Below, piece after piece: positions 23,163 through 61,187 of a DNA stretch of 64,000 nucleotides. The notes beneath the pieces are model-generated. The model was not told where the DNA came from and searched no databases. It saw only the letters and a list, made by a program, of their open reading frames with translations. Each line of letters begins with the position of its first letter. Positions within the stretch are counted from its first letter, which is position 1. Source of the DNA: Baylisascaris procyonis. Its lineage: Eukaryota; Nematoda; Chromadorea; Rhabditida; Ascarididae. The position numbers were made by a program, and so were the translations under genes. The DNA is taken from positions 620,001-684,000 of the forward strand of contig JAZARR010000154.1 of the NCBI GenBank assembly GCA_037389465.1, in the 5' to 3' direction.

Positions 23163-26100
23163 ATGGCATCGAACCGTGCAATAAATCGTGCCGCAGTGCT
23201 TGCGGAAAGACCAATTACAAAGAAGCAACAACAACCATCTTCGTCACTTTCCTATCGAAATTTAAACGTCGATAAGGATAAAGTTGAACTAGAAAACAAA
23301 TCTAAAAAAATATCGACCGCTTTATCGCAGGTAAAAAAAAATTCCCACTTGGCTTTTTTCACTAATTGCTTTGGAAATTGTATACCACCTCGAATAGGGA
23401 TGTGCCGTTGTCTTTGATAAGGGACAGGGCTACACACGCGTTTTCTTGCTTTTTCGATGGCACCTTTACTTTGAGGCGACCAAGCGAAGTGAACTTGCTT
23501 ATTACATACCTGTGCATGGCTTCCTTTCGATTCTTTCAGAATTTTTTCCTTCCTTGTCACTTAAATGTTTGTTGTCACTTGTAATTGAACCGAACCCCGC
23601 ATAATACCTTTTTGGGGGACAAATCTCCTTCACATTTGGAAGCTTATGTAGTTTTCTTCATTGGTAGCAGTATTACTGCATTGGAAGGTTGAGCGTTGTC
23701 CAACTTCTCTCATACGCGAAAAGATGATCAAAAAATGTAGATGCATAGAAACTGCATAGGAGGAGTGATGTTATGATGAAAGAGGAAGGTTCAGAAATAT
23801 GCTTCCATAGAAAAGCGGACACTTGAAAGCGAATCGCTTATTGAAAAAGCGATTTAAAAACTTTTGGCCTTTCAAAATTATATTATCTCTCCTCTTATTT
23901 CTGATAGATTTTTTGCTTTTAGTTTAATCTTGTATGTAATAATTATTTCCTAAGATACCAATCTTTGAAGTTTTATTTAGTGGCAGAGCGAAGTAATCTT
24001 TGCAGTGATCACTTTCAATTGCCCAATGCTGTGATCGTTACAGGTGACTCTCCCTAATCAAGTTCTTCTACCGGTTGCTTCACATACAGTCAAGGCTACT
24101 TTTTCGGTTTATTGTGACGACGATGAGCAGACACGTGATGCTCACGATAGCCATCATCTCACGGTTCGTTTCAATTCTTTCACTACTCTTTTTGAGGTTT
24201 TTGAAATTTCCATATAGAATTCAGAAAAAAAATCTGAATTGATTTGCTAGCGAATCGATTTGCATTGAAGATTCTGCCACTGAACGTCTGTAAATTTACT
24301 TAAATGTTGTAGACGGTGGCTGCCGTTGACCCAGACTCCGTAACAAGTATTCTTGCGGTCGTTTTTAATTTTGCTTCTGGAGGCAGTTCGGGGTTTGTGG
24401 AACCTATAGTTATTTGTGTTAGTGTTGAAATCTTCTATAGTGCACCCTTCTTGCTTTGTTTTGGAATATGGTGTGAACTAAAACTTGGAATTCGATTTTT
24501 AACTGCATCAAAAGAGTCATTGTGACATTCAGTTCAAAATTTTCAACACGTTGTTCGCATATATCTGTTTCATTATTACTGTCTTTGGAAAAGGGATCGA
24601 GAAGAAAAAAATGGACTGATATGTGGGCTGATAATTCTCGAACCCAAATAGTGCTAATCTAGCACACAGATCCTTAACGCAACTGAACTTCCATGGAAGC
24701 TGTTATGCAAATGATTTCAGGCTACAAGGGCACCAGCTCGTCAACCATTAGCCGATATAACGCTCAAGACTGATTTTTCACAATTCAATGAGGGAACCGC
24801 TGCCATTGTTGAGGTAAGTTGATTTGTTTGTTCTTTCTTGCCAATCTCTTTATTGTTATCGTTTCCGAGGAATAGTCACTGAGATTTAGCAGAAATATGA
24901 TAAACATGAAGGTTTTTTTTTAAATAAGCATTGTTTGGAGCGATTTGTGAATTGCAGCTAAAGTATTATGAAACATCTCACATATGGATACCCCGAATTT
25001 GAGATTCGATGGAATTTGTCCCTTCAACAGAAGTTTTATTTATAGCCGACATCAGAAGTGGCCGATGAGTCGGATGATGGGCCCAACATGGTTGATGTGC
25101 TAACTGTAAGCACTTCATCGGTGACTGCTGATCTGACAGCAAGCGAGGACAGTCTCTATGGATCAGCTAACGACGAAAATAGTGAATACCACACGGCTCC
25201 AATGACGATATCTGAAAGAGTAAGTAAATTGTGGTGTATGGCGACTTATTGAGGAATTATTCATCCGATAACGTTGTTTGCATATAGGGAGAATAGTGCA
25301 AGGTGGATCGCAGTGGAAGCATTTAAGATTTTAAAAACTATACTGGAAGTATTTAAGCGGATAAGTGAGCCTTTATCTAAGGGGTCGTATAAGCTTCGTC
25401 TTATCTTGCTGGTGATTGTCCACATCTCTCTCATTTGCACTTCCTATGCTGCATTAGGGTCACTCACCATCGTATCATAGCATACTGATATACTCTACTT
25501 TTATCTTACTGCTGTCATTGTCACTTGGTTTTCATTCTGCTTTCATAAGTCCTACTTGCGGCATTCGTTTTCATGAGATAAGCTTATAGGTATATATTAA
25601 AATATCTTTTTATGAGGTTTGGAAAATGCTGTTATGTTTCAACACATTATGACGGCCGTCTGCTGTACACTAGATTGTATTCTCTAACGATACTTGCGAA
25701 GAAAAATCGGCGGGCGGTTTTGTCCGTATGACGTTCATTGCCCTTCCCCCTCCCGACTTTGAAATTCTGCATTGTATTGGATCCAGTAGAAGTGCGTTTA
25801 TTCCTCTTTACTTGAAATGCATTAAATTCTACGGCAAGACGATCTTAGGCATAAATCATTGTTAAACAAATGAGGATATTACTTGTAGTTCTTGAATGGG
25901 CTCATTTGAGTGATCTAACTTCATGTATTTCGAAGATAATTGGTTGAGTAAATTTCTAGGGGAGAGCGGGTTCATGAATGAGTTCTAAACAAGAAATTCA
26001 TCAACTGCAGGAGCGCGGTTACGAGCAGGTGATGTGCAGTCCAGTCTACATGGATGATATCTACATATATATGCGCAAGAGGGAATTACGTTTACGGCCA

Positions 26101-28416
26101 CGTCCGCACTATATGAGCAAGCAAAGCGATATAAATGCTGAAATGCGGCATATTCTTGTTGATTGGTTGGCTGATGTGGTTGTCGAATACGATCTGCAGC
26201 TGGTAAGTTTGTTAGTAATCTGTAAATATGGGAATAATAATATCTGCTCCTTCAATCGGCGAATTGTGTTGGGATCGCTTACTTGAGTTCTGCTCTAATA
26301 ATTACAGTTTCATTTTATAACGTTGTGTTGTGAGATCGAATAAGTGAGTTGAGTTGTTTGAGTGTCGCGTATGTAATTCGTGTTCAATACTCTCTGAGAT
26401 TTTATCAAAACATAAATCTTTGCCCATTTGAATGTGTTTTGGTTCGATTTGTTGCTGAAAGTGAGCTCCAGAGTTCGATTTCAACGACTGAGATTGTTTA
26501 ATAAAACAAACTTGGCTTACATCAGGGATGCAAGTTTGGTGGATATCTTACAGCGTGGACGCTGCAGATCCTCTTATTATAAGTAACAATTTTGCTTCTT
26601 TTTCCCTAAAGTGAAAAAATCGTATTTCCATTTGTTTTTGCACATATACTCGACCGTTTCTGCTAGGAGTATTTTGGATGGGAAGTGATCTTCGATGCTG
26701 AATTCAACAGCATTGAGCAATAATGCGCCCATTTGTGAATATATATTACCGTCGATTTTGACAGAAAGGGAGAACGACAAATGTGTAGCAGAAATGGGTG
26801 CTGTTTGCTAGATTTGCAGCTTGTTATATGCTAATGCAACATGCTAGCTATAATAACCGACTAAGTTTATTATGGAATAATATCAATCATTTCTTATGAG
26901 CAATGAAAACACTCAGACGGATGCGAACTGCACAACCTTTCGTTTGCTGCTCCAGTGAGCTATTGAAGAATGCTTCGAGCACAGAGTGGTAAGGTTACTT
27001 TTTGATGTTTTAAGGAAACGCTTCACTTGACCGTATCGCTGATCGATCGTACACTGTCGGTGGTGGATTGTCCACGTCTCAAATTACAATTAATTGGTGC
27101 TGCTGCGGTAATGGTGGCTGCTAAATACGAGGAAATCTACCCGCCACCTCTCAAAGAATATGTCTACATCACCGATGATACCTACAGTGCTTCGCAGGTA
27201 CTTCGTTTTTATTCATAGAGTGAGCACAGACTATTTCTAATTCAATTCCAAACTTCGAAGAATAACATAATTTTCGTTGCCTACTCCCCGACACATAATA
27301 TTCCTCATCTTTACTCTTTCTCTTTTTTTGTTTCGGAAGTTGAAGCAATTCAAAAACAATATTCCTACACTTAGGGAGTACTGATGACAACTATTAATGT
27401 AGACTTTAAAGCAAAAGATTATATGTGTTATCTTTTCATCTCATCTGCTTTAATATCCCTTCGAAAGAATAAGATTCCCGATGATAGTCTTTCCATTGTC
27501 GTGGATCCTCGCTGTCATTGCCTGTGTCTCACTCCCATTAGCAACACGATCAAATGTGATAGGTGCCGTTGTCTTATAGATTCTGCGCATGGAACGAGTC
27601 ATCTTGTCGGCAATCAATTTCGACGTGAGTGCACCAACGTCAAATTGGTTTGGATCGCGTCTGATGCGCATTGCACATAGCCAGAAGCGTACGGTCAACG
27701 CGATGAATTACCTTCTAGAACTGGCGCTTCTTGACCACACCTATTTGAAGTACAGAGCAAGTGTAGTTGCCGCAGCAGCCTTCTGCCTCGCCAATATTCT
27801 GACTGGTCCCACTCCTTGGCCGGCAGCTATCGAAAAAGACACTGGTATGTTTCCAGAAGACGGCTTCGATCTGTCGCTACTCAAGTCCCGCCTATGCTAG
27901 CAATCTTACTCTTCCGTAGAATACTCCCTCTTTATGGACGTGAGATTCCAGAAAAAGCTTATTTGAAACTTGAGTCTTAAACTTCCGAAAATGTGAAACG
28001 TTACAAATTATGCAGTGGTTTGCTCAAGTTTTTCTGAAGAACTTATCCTGCAATAAAAAGACCTGTGCCTGAAAAGAATGAAATTTTTATTCGTGGATTC
28101 TTATAGAATATGGTAGCGTCCCAGATCGCATTCGAGTCGTACTTCGCATCCTCAGGTTAGTCGGATTCCAATTATCTACTTCAACAAATTGTGTGCCACC
28201 ATTTTCTCCATAGAGTTGGATTTTCGAATTGATGTTTTTTGTTGTTTTACAGGTATCACAGTGGCAGATATGATGGAAGTGTTGGCACATTTACTTTGTT
28301 CATTCCACAATGCGCCTCATATGAGTCACAAAGCCGTTTACGACAAATATTCTGAAGAGAAATACGATGCTGTTGCACATCTCGTTGCACCAAAATCGTT
28401 ACCAACTGTCTCATAG
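23163..28416 (+). CDS. cya-1: A-type cyclin (nine exons)
   Basis: Regulatory subunit of CDK1/CDK2 in S phase and mitotic entry. Exons: 23163-23330, 24044-24163, 24313-24339, 24721-24813, 25046-25219, 26011-26202, 27015-27197, 27580-27844 and 28253-28416; every junction keeps frame, giving about 461 aa (human cyclin A2 432). The N-terminus has NRAAVLAE (residues 9-16), placed like the cyclin A destruction box, and RQPLADIT (112-119), a second RxxL. The cyclin box starts with YMDDIYIYMRKRE and holds MRHILVDWL (the hydrophobic-patch MRAIL motif, with H for A), ETLHLTVSLIDR and AAKYEEIYPP, which marks an A-type rather than B-type cyclin. The second fold contains YLKYRASVVAAAAFCLA and TPWP. It stops before the convergent flippase gene. 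Exon 3 is only 27 nt with a weak GTAACA donor. The gene identity is secure; exon 3 is the least certain part. Confidence 0.9.
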
Positions 28417-31400
28417 GCCTGATGCTTTCCTTCACTCTCAGTTTTGCCGCGGTTCTTTCGGTCGATAGCCTTCATTCTTTCTTCTTTTTTTTTTCTCTGT
28501 TTTGAATTGGTTTTATCACGTGTAATGTATAAGTGAGTCAAATATTACTTCCAATATGTATTTGTATTACGTTAAAAATTGAGCAGTTTTATATACTTTT
28601 TAAAATTAAAAAACTAGCAGAGTCAGAAATGTTCTGTGGATAACATAAGATTAGCGTTATGGAGTCATTTTTAGCTATGCACGTTTTCCGATGCGCTTTT
28701 GCATGTTGTAGATCATCTTTGATGAGGAAAACAATGCTGAGCACCTGTAGACGTGTATAGCTTTCAGTTATGTTCCGTTTCCTCATCTTATTTCGCGAAT
28801 CACATCTTTCAAGTTTCCAGGTCGGAGCAAATATTAGAGAGAGAATAATCGTCACTTGCATTCCGTCGGAGGGATATTCATTTCTCGCGTTGAAATTTTT
28901 TGTTTTTCGCATTGGAATTTTTCTTGCAAATTCAAGTAAAGTGGAGTGAAAAGCACTGAATTTCTTTCTCAAGTCTGCATCTTTTTTTTTAGATGTGAAA
29001 AGTGACAGTTTAGCGTTTTTTCTTTTTTCAATTTCATGTTTCAGTATGTAAAGCTTTGTTTATAAATGATGGATAATACCATTGAATGTGCGGCTTTACA
29101 AATGCTTATTTACACTGATGCTTGTCTCGTAAAGTGCTGCCTCTATATTGTTGTGCTATTCATATCTTCACATCCTTACAATATTGTTTCTTTCACAACT
29201 TATCTGTATGACCAGGTGGGATGTACGGTAGTTGATGCCAGGTAGGATAATAGAGAGGGAGCCAGGTAGGATAAAAAAAGACAAAAAACGGATGTTGAGT
29301 AGTTGACGCCGAATGATCGGTATGAACGTTGCGAGTTGGATCTGCTTCGTGTGCAATGCAGTTTTGTCATTGAGAGTGATGCAACAATGCAGCATCGCAT
29401 TCGAATATATTTTCATTCCTGAAAATAAAATATGTATTTTCAATTAGTATCTTTAGTGTAATCGTGACATCTGCCCACATCCCTCCATCCAATTCAACAT
29501 TCCTGCAAATCGACTTTGCTTTATTGGATTTTCGTCTTTTTTCCTTTGTATATCGTGTGGCATGTCATTCATTCATGCTGTTTGTAACAGCTTGCAGTCT
29601 GGGTTAACTATGGCCTCATCGGCCCTATTTCGCAAAAATCCGACGGGTTCAGATGGTACGTTCAACCCAGACACTATTCATTCGTTTTAGCCTTGCTCGT
29701 CTGTTGGGCTGGGCTAACTTTAATCCCGGTTGCGCGACCGGCTTGGGTCTAATCGGGAGTGGTTGCCCAATAGCTAACCACGCTCAGTTCATTTCCGTAT
29801 GATAAAGTGTTGAACGCGGTCCGACAGCGGCCGGACCAAGCTTAGCCCAGACTTGATAATTTATATGTGTCGTTATGATATTTCCAGGCAGTGTTGGTCC
29901 TGTAAAGTTGATATGTCGAGAGGTATTGACATCTGTAGTATTTCCAGAGAGACCTCGTCGGATACTGATATATGTGTTCGTAGGTTCACGCTGCCTATGT
30001 GCGTGCCACCATTGTATTTTAGTCGTTCATTCAGCTGCCTGGCCATTGTTTTGCGGGCAATATCGTATGCGAATTGCTTCCTTTGTGCTGATGTTCGAAT
30101 TGTTTGTGGGGCGCACTCTGATCATTCTTCCACTGTGCTACATTCTCGCTTCTGTAGATCTTCGCAAGATGTTCCCTTAAAGCTTTCCTTTTTGACCACC
30201 ATGCTGTATCAATCGTGTCAGGACGCAAACACTTCAAGCAGTGCCAGCAGAAGTGCATTTAGGGAGGATATCAATTCAAATGCGCGTTCTAGCTTGACTA
30301 TTTGCTTTTTTATCACTCATTGGCTCGGCAACCAATCAGGTGGATTCGAATTTAATCTGCCGAGGAACTCAACTAAGAGCTTATATTCGTCACTAATCCG
30401 GTTTGAATTAACGTTTGAACTGATGTAAACGTCTTCATACTACAAAAACACGCAAAATATGGAAGATGTAATGTGGGAGGAGTGAAACGACTGAAGAAGG
30501 CACAGAGGAAAATTTAAAAATCGTCCCACTTCGAGTATTATGCATGCCCCTAAAGGAGATTGCCGAATGAATCGCCACGCATTTAATGCAAATAAATAGA
30601 ATCACCAAATGAAGCAAATCACGTAAAGGCAAGGAGATAAAAACACCGACAACAATAACAGCCTCTGTGTAACATCGCTTGATTCAACACTCTTTGAAAA
30701 CGTGGGTGAACATAGAACACCAACACTACTATAGCGAAGAACTGTTCTGGCCGGCATGCAGTAGCCGTTGCCAAAGCAGACCTGATGCTTTGTCCATTTC
30801 CTCGCAATGCCGACGATAAGAACATGGGGCATTCTTTATGAATATATTCGTTGTTTCACGTTCGTTTGGAGCAACACTACACACAGTGCACGATAAATGC
30901 TACAAGCTGGGGTCAAGACCTGCTACCACAACCAAACCTGAACTAACCCTTGGTGGTAGGGTGGGGTTGCAAATCCTGAGGCATCGCAAGCCGGAAAAGG
31001 GCAGTGATGGAGCAGTAAGCTTGAACGAATACCATGTTTGTAGACATGAAAATCAGCCATCAAAGAACTCCTGCGAAAAGGCATATTCAATTTTTTTTTT
31101 TTGCATTACGTTTTTTCTGCAGAAATTTCACACTATTTTGCAATCCTCGTAAATTTTCAAGCATGTGGAAAATCACCGGCAGGACGACATATAGAGCGCA
31201 TGCATGATGCACCGTCCTTTATCTCGTTTGATTCTCCGCTTACTAATATTCTTTGAGAGGTTTTCGCATAAATCTTCGGCAGAGACGAAATGATCGCTCT
31301 GAAACTATATTATATGTACAATTAAAGAACAAGAGAAGCGAAAATGATGAAAACGAAATGATAATTGGCATAGAGATCGCCAAAGTACAATCTACTAACA

Positions 31401-32265
31401 CATACGAGAAGCATAAGGTATATCTTTGGAAAAAGAGATGAAGGAAAGGAGAGAGAAAGAAGAGAATGACTGTCCCTTTTGTGGGATATTGTAATTGAGA
31501 AGGAAAAACGCTAGAGGAAAACTAACTACATTTAGAAAAAAAAACTTAGTCACACGGGACATTAATTACATTTAAATAAAAGAAAATATTAATTTTCATC
31601 GAGAAATTCAAACAAAATCCATCACTAAAATTCTTATTTTTTAAAGGGAAATGATAACCTACTATACACACTGAAAGTAGCTAACTCTTTCAGTTAAAAA
31701 AGAAAAATTTATATGACGCATCGTTACCAAGAGAAGAAACTCTCTCCATTATAGGCGACCCGATAAGTTTGAAAATGAAACGCGTTATTAAATAAGCATA
31801 ATGAATGTCTATCAATTGCCGCGTGGCTTTGCAGATGTCGAATCGTAACTGCGTATCACTTCACTTTGCGGCACCGCACCACTTTCTTCTTGTGAAAATG
31901 CATATCCTCCTAAATGAATTTGCATAATGAATGAAAAAGAACGAAGCAACAACTCATCTCCAATAAAACATCAAACAATACCCGCAGAGTACTCTGAAAT
32001 GAGTTTGCATTTCGGCAGTTGAAACCTTCAGCAACAACTATATTCGCCGATTTGTCATTTTTCACCCGCTTGAACGCCTTTGACTTCAACGCAAATAACT
32101 TGCATTTCATTCGACCCTTTGGTGTATAGCGTATTCCCCTATGCTAATATTCATCTCTTGGATAGCTAGAGAGGATATTACAAATAAATTAACATTCACC
32201 TGACCGCTTTTCCCTTTAAGAATAAATCCACTCTCTCTTCTCATCACCGCAGTTGCGAGACATGT
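28417..32265. other. Convergent intergenic region with possible retroelement debris
   Basis: This region holds the 3' flanks of cyclin A (+) and the flippase (-). I see no intact gene. Short GCCAGGTAGGATA words occur at 29237-29249 and 29261-29273. The block at 29.6-31.0 kb is more GC-rich with broken frames and is listed separately. Confidence 0.4.
29590..31030 (-). pseudogene. Possible decayed retroelement (gag-like) remnant
   Basis: Between about 29890 and 30430 the minus strand shows protein-like stretches in shifting frames, for example EYKLLVEFLGRLNSNPPDWL and then, in another register, REHLAKIYRSENVAQWKND, each cut by stops. The plus strand has a 191-codon open frame over the same bases (29853-30428), as is often seen opposite decayed coding DNA. 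The adjoining 29590-29850 is GC-rich with partial inverted copies of the word AGTCTGGGTT. It could be an old Bel/Pao gag with an LTR fragment; I see no diagnostic motif, so this is a guess from texture. Confidence 0.25.
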
Positions 32266-56899
<24,634 letters not shown>

Positions 56900-57008
56900 A
56901 GTTGTACTCTCATTGAATCTATCATACCACCTCATCCACTTCCAATGACCAACGTTCCATGTGAGAAATACATCTCCTGCATGCAATAATTCGTCACCCC
57001 AAGATCGC

Positions 57009-60000
57009 CTGCAAGCAAATACTATCAAGCAAATACCAGTAAATGCAGGCTATTTCTTTATTATAATCGCAAAAAAAACATTACTTAATAATATCCGAAA
57101 ATTCATATAAAAATTTACATAATGCATTTCACATCCAGAAATCCCGAATAGATGATGGTTTTTTGACGATGGCGTATGCGATTTTTGAGTGTTTACATGT
57201 GCCAGCTGTTTGTCACAGACGAAAGAAAGAAACGCATGAAGAGATGTTTTCAGTTAATCAGACTAGAACATTCAATATTACTGTGGAATTGGGGTTACCG
57301 CGACACGACCGTGCCTTTTAGTAGAATGAAACGCTATGTGTTGCGCCACCATGCTATTCAACTAGCACCTATTGAAGGGCCCTAAGGCGGTCGACATGAT
57401 GCCCATCGGTGGGCATATCAATTGCCTATTTGATTGTAGGTTGCATACGATTAAAATCCTGTCAGTAAGCAAACGCTTATCCACAAATACTTATAGGTAA
57501 AGTAAAGAAATTCTTCAAAGACTTAGTGAAATACGGCTAAACAAAGTTCTTTCATCAATAATTTCTTTGATGAATATTTCTTTTAAGTTGTATAACGCTT
57601 CCACTTTAATTCTTATGCAATATTTTAAAAAAAAAAAAAGCTTTAAAGCGCTATCTAGAAGTCCACTTTCATATTAATAAAGTCCAAAAAATTCAAAAAA
57701 AAACTTTTTTAATTGTTTTTCTAATTGAAAGTGTGATAAAAGTGATAAATTATCATTTATAATATCCAATGATTATCAAATCAAAAATGGAACAATACAA
57801 TGGGGAATGCTAAAAACATTCACGGAACATACTCCCTTTTTGGAAATAGTCGATAATCAATGAAGTCTATAAGAACAACATTGGTATATAAAAGTATAGT
57901 AGTAATCTACTTACATAGGGATTGTTGATAGCGATGGAATGTAACACAATCGAGAGTAAACCACACACACACACCGTTTAACCCTTTGAGAGTGAGCAAA
58001 CAACAACTATTAGAATGGACGCATAGTGCTGTTATCTATATATGTGCTCATCACGATGGCGATTTGACAACACCAAATATAACGCTGCGTAGCATTTATT
58101 TCATCGAATAATTAGTTAGCTATGTGGAAATTAAATAACTACAGGTAAAGAGTAGGTGGTATGTGGAAGTGTTTGATGAATAAGCAATTCTAGAATGGAA
58201 GGATCTCTCATATTTAGAAGAGGGGGTGGGTATAATGGAAATAAGGGGGTGAGCATGAAAATGATTTAAGAGTGATGTGAAAAGTAGAGGGTAGATCGGT
58301 AAATGCAAACAATCTACATGCAACGATCGACTTCACGTTATTAGACGCCACACTTGTAGAGAAACGGGGTTACACAATGGACCCATTTGTTGAATGTACA
58401 AATAGAGATGAGTCATTGAATGAATTCACATCACTATGTAAATGAATCAGTAAACGAGTTTATTTGAGCGCAGTTCCCGAGCCGATCTTCTTTCTTCGAT
58501 GATTGCATTGCCAGCGTAAAACTTAATTAATGAAATATATTCGAAGTGATTAAGCAAGCCATTCTCAATGCGACAATTTATATAAACGCATTAACGGGTG
58601 AGCGTTTCAAAAGATAGCGCCTCAGAAAATCATTTAACTGCTGCTGCTGCTGCTGATTGACCCCTTATCGATAGGTAAGTTTACCATCTTATACTAGGTA
58701 TACGAGGAATAAATGTATTCAAGTTTTCTAAAGTTTTTAACTAAATGCATTCAAAATATTCAATTCAATGATAGACCTTACACTCCCTGTCCTACTTTTT
58801 ATGGAGGCTTGCACCTATTCAAGACGTTATACAAAGAAATGAATTATTCAATCGCACTTCTAAATTGTTTCCTCTTATCGTATTAGTGGTATTCATACCA
58901 CCAAAAATAAAACCACAAAGTGTCAACTTTACAATCATATTACTTTCTTCGAAATGAATCGAACACTCTTTGCTGAAATTCGATGAGCATATTTCAAAAA
59001 AAAAAAAAAAAGAAAAGTTTGTTTATCGGAATTGCAACCATAAAATTCAATCGACAAACCGCACAGTGATAAAGTGATGAATCACCAATCACGATGGATA
59101 TTTGTGAGTTTCAAGACGAAACTTTCAATACCGTAGTGATTTGCTGATGAGCGATTCTCAATACATCACATAATTGCTTCGTTAATGGGTAAATCGTCAA
59201 AGCGGTGTGCTTACGATTTTATATTCCCCAATTATCAATGATTTTCAAATGGTAAGACCTTTACTGTGAATCGAATTAACCCCACATAAGAAATTGATTA
59301 GTGCACTTATCGCAGTGGATGCGTTCACTTCCATTGCAAACGGCCATTGATGGATAAACTTTACAAAAGAAATAAGTTTGTCACTGAACTACTTGAAGCT
59401 TCTTTTTATGTGAAACGTCGAAAGTGGTGGGGAATATCGAAGGTGAAATTCCGGGTCATGGAAAGTGTAGGTAAGTTAAGGTACACATATATCTTTTTTT
59501 TCACCCTTCAACCTTCATCTCTCAAGTCATTTCCAACGCACAGCTTTCAACACCACTGGAAATTTGAAAAACTTGCAAAAAATTTGAAAAACTTAAACTT
59601 TGAATTGTTTACATTTCTGTTCTTTTCATATATTTATTGAGGAGGCTTCATCAAAGATCCCAAATCTCTTTACAAGTATCTGACAGCGTAGCTGTCAATA
59701 TTGGCTGTTTGTGAAAGGAAGCACAGTGGAATTGATACAAGTTCCCATTCCCCTCCACTATAGCTCTGTCTGTTAACAGCGATCCATAGATAAAAAAATC
59801 TTAAAGTTTAGGTGAGTTATTAGATGACGTCACATTTTGTGCTATTATTCGTTAATAGCGGCTTGTAAAGATTCAATCTGTTAACAAATCGTCTAATTAC
59901 TATTATAGCCAGGTATAGTGTCCATTGAAAGATACCTTCCTTTGATGGGCCTATGAGACCGTTGTTTCTATGGGGGAATAGAGATGAAAACCCAAGAAGA

Positions 60001-61187
60001 GTGGTCTCTAATCGAATTATAAGACTCACCTAAAGATGCTTAATGTGATTTAAATCTCTTTGCCGAAGATGATTATTTACGCCTTTATTTATATCTAATA
60101 TTAAAAAACACATTATGAACTTTTTTGTTTGGAGGGGAAGTTGGAAAGCGCATATTTAATAACATTTGAATGGGCACCATATCTTGCAGCGAAAGGCAAT
60201 GGACAATCTACAAGATGAACAGTGCAGAATGTTTCTTTCTTTTGAAGGGTGAAAAAGTCCTTCGCGAACTAAAAAGTGCTCTTTAATTTTTTCTTCAGTT
60301 GACACGTGTCCTTTTATGTATATTCAGGGCGGTTTCATGTCTGATTCTCCCAATATGAGCTTCGTTGAAGTTACAAGCTCATATTGCCGCGCTGTATACT
60401 TATTGCCAAATCAGGCGCATTAGCAAAACTACGGTAGTTATAGGCATTTTCTCCAGGTGTATTCCGTTCGAAGTACTAAAATACCGCCGACACCTGTATA
60501 TGAGGGGAAGGTTAATTAGGCCGTCGAAAAGGAATGCTTGTGACACTCGTGCTAAAAGAATCTTGCAAGCAGTACTTCATGGTTGCGGATATGAAATCCA
60601 ATTGGACGTTCTATTCTTCTACGAAGAGCTGTGCTTGGGAGATATGCATATTTGTGCGTGTTGTTTTCTTTGCTCCAACTTCTTCTATATAATTCGTATT
60701 CGTTGTACGGTTTTACATATCCGACTTTCTATAATCTAGATTGAACCCAATTTAATGATGGTCGTTGGCCGAACCGGAAGCAAGTTTAATTCTTCATTGT
60801 AAGTCCATTCATTAGCTAAACACAGCACCGGTCAAGCGATCAGTCCACCGGGGACTAGGACTGGGAATCCGATCATGTTGAACCTGTCAGTGCATGGTCA
60901 TCATTTCAACTCGGCTCCGGCGGGGACCGGTATGAGTGATATGAACAAGCTTAAGGGAGACTTTTCGTTTCACCCTGTGGTGGGGACCCGCAATGAATGA
61001 ACGAACGAACGAATTTACTGACGTAAAGTGGCGCTTTTATAGAGCTTTTACAAAGACAAAGATTCTGACAGATAATTCACATTTTTGTTTCAAAGAATTC
61101 ATAAATGTGAGAAATAAACACTTTAAGTCAAAACGATTTGAGAAAGAGAAGAGTTTTGGATCTTATCAACGATTGTTGTGCGAATTG
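57009..61187. other. Region between flippase and retroelement, no supported gene
   Basis: Upstream of the flippase and downstream (3') of the retroelement frame. A TTTGCTTGCAG acceptor ends at 57009, just before the first flippase exon found; it is either the spliced-leader site or the end of an intron following an unseen 5' exon. A (CTG)6-like run sits near 58640-58656. A plus-strand ATG frame at 59347-59471 reads MDKLYKRNKFVTELLEASF and ends at a GTAAGT donor-like site, but no partner exon was found. A 124-codon plus frame at 60365-60739 is unrecognised. 60760-60985 is more GC-rich and may be the 3' LTR or untranslated end of the retroelement. Confidence 0.35.

Noticed and set aside
29853..30428. 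Plus-strand 191-codon open frame
   Set aside because: Cys/Ser/Phe-rich composition without any domain, and the minus strand gives more protein-like pieces; it looks like an antisense shadow of decayed coding DNA.
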